NCBI GenBank assembly: GCA_052266715.1
Contig: JBQPRB010000018.1
DNA: 5,897 bases
Reading direction: 5' to 3' (one strand)
Origin: Jeotgalibaca sp052266715
GTDB taxonomy: Bacteria; Bacillota; Bacilli; Lactobacillales; Aerococcaceae
Numbering within the stretch: position 1 is the first letter of the stretch; the number at the start of each line of letters is the position of its first letter. The position numbers and the translations under genes are program-made. Positions 5,168-5,897 of the stretch are shown piece after piece. The notes under the pieces were generated by a model. It did not search any database. It saw nothing but the letters and a program-made list of their open reading frames with translations, and had not been told where the DNA came from.

Positions 5168-5897
5168 ATAAACAAGTGAAATTTATGGATACGATTCTCC
5201 GTGATGCACACCAAAGTTTAATCGCTACGCGTATGTCGACGGAACAAATGGTGCCAATTCTGGAAACCCTGGATCAAGCAGGGTACCATGCTTTGGAAGT
5301 GTGGGGAGGCGCAACATTTGATAGCGCCTTGCGTTATCTGGATGAAGATCCTTGGGAAAGGTTACGCATCATTCGTAAACATGTAAAAAATACAAAATTA
5401 CAAATGCTGTTACGGGGTCAAAACCTTTTAGGTTACAAGCACTATCCGGACGATGTAGTTGAGAGCTTCATTCAAAAAGCAATTGAAAACGGGATCGATA
5501 TTGTCCGTGTCTTCGATGCCTTGAATGATACCCGAAATTTAGAAACGTCAATGAAAGCCATCAAGAAGTATGGCGGTCATGCCCAGGCTTGTATTTGTTA
5601 CACAATCAGCGATGTCCATACCGATGAGTATTATATCGGTCTTGTTAAAGAAATGGTTGCATTGGGTGCTGATTCCATTGCCATTAAAGATATGGCGGGG
5701 ATTTTAACGCCGGCTAACGCCTATTCATTGGTAAAGGCAATCAAATCAGTCACAGCGTTACCGATTCAAGTTCATACGCATACAACGAGTGGCATCGCCG
5801 AAATGACTTACCTCAAGGCAGTGGAAGCCGGTGCAGACATCATTGATACGGCAATTTCACCATTTTCAGGCGGAACGAGCCAACCCGCAACTGAATC
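5164..5897 (+). CDS. oadA: Oxaloacetate decarboxylase alpha subunit, N-terminal carboxyltransferase part, 3' end cut by window
   Basis: OadA takes the carboxyl group from oxaloacetate and passes it to biotin, leaving pyruvate; OadB then decarboxylates the carboxybiotin. The frame is open to the right edge, giving 244 full codons. I choose GTG 5164: it overlaps the citX stop as GTGA, has GGGAG (5147-5151) upstream at a longish 12 nt, and gives MNKQVKFMDTILRDAHQS, the normal family start. Later in-frame GTG 5176 and ATG 5185 would cut into that motif. This is the TIM-barrel carboxyltransferase domain shared with pyruvate carboxylase and transcarboxylase 5S. Metal-site residues are Asp14 (RDAHQS), Lys175 (KDMAG) and His204/His206 (HTHTTSG); their spacing equals Asp17, Lys178, His207 and His209 of Vibrio OadA. 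GGATFD, LRGQNLLGY and VRVFDALND are also present. Whether a biotin domain follows cannot be seen. The cit context favours OadA over pyruvate carboxylase. Confidence 0.95.
   Translation, partial: MNKQVKFMDTILRDAHQSLIATRMSTEQMVPILETLDQAGYHALEVWGGATFDSALRYLDEDPWERLRIIRKHVKNTKLQMLLRGQNLLGYKHYPDDVVESFIQKAIENGIDIVRVFDALNDTRNLETSMKAIKKYGGHAQACICYTISDVHTDEYYIGLVKEMVALGADSIAIKDMAGILTPANAYSLVKAIKSVTALPIQVHTHTTSGIAEMTYLKAVEAGADIIDTAISPFSGGTSQPATE

Noticed and set aside
1..5897. A previously undescribed system, mobile element or defence locus
   Set aside because: Every gene over 100 codons belongs to a known citrate-fermentation family, and no repeats, transposases, integration sites or unexplained gaps are present.

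Overview
This window is the middle of a citrate-fermentation operon, all on the + strand, from a low-GC Firmicute. The likely source is a lactic acid bacterium of the Enterococcus/Carnobacteriaceae type (order Lactobacillales). That placement is an inference. It rests on AT-rich genes with strong AAGGAG-type ribosome binding sites, and on a gene order (oadB, then citCDEFX, then oadA) that matches what I know of the Enterococcus faecalis citrate locus. The genus cannot be fixed from the sequence alone.

Layout: (1) 1-636, the C-terminal half of oadB, the membrane sodium-pump subunit of oxaloacetate decarboxylase, cut by the left edge. (2) 665-799, a 44-residue single-pass membrane protein that looks like a minimal OadG (gamma) subunit. 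(3) 818-1852 citC, 1858-2169 citD, 2157-3047 citE, 3054-4592 citF and 4604-5167 citX: the citrate lyase activating ligase, the three lyase subunits, and the transferase that attaches the prosthetic group. (4) 5164-5897, the N-terminal part of oadA, the carboxyltransferase subunit of oxaloacetate decarboxylase, cut by the right edge.

The products form one pathway. Citrate lyase (CitD carrier, CitE lyase, CitF transferase) splits citrate into acetate and oxaloacetate. It works only after CitX has attached phosphoribosyl-dephospho-CoA to Ser14 of CitD and CitC has acetylated that group. The oxaloacetate then goes to OadA. The carboxyl group travels by way of biotin to OadB, where decarboxylation drives Na+ export and leaves pyruvate. 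Three expected partners are not in the window and presumably lie just outside: a biotin carrier (OadD, or a domain at the OadA C-terminus), CitG, which makes the prosthetic-group precursor, and a citrate transporter and regulator.

The genes are tightly packed: gaps are 28 nt or less, and citD/citE and citX/oadA overlap. There is no intergenic stretch of note, no RNA gene, no mobile element, no CRISPR array and no convincing promoter or terminator. I see no sign of an undescribed system. The points worth a second look are the tiny OadG-like gene, the non-ATG start of citD, the composition difference between oadB and the cit genes, and a few small sequence oddities.
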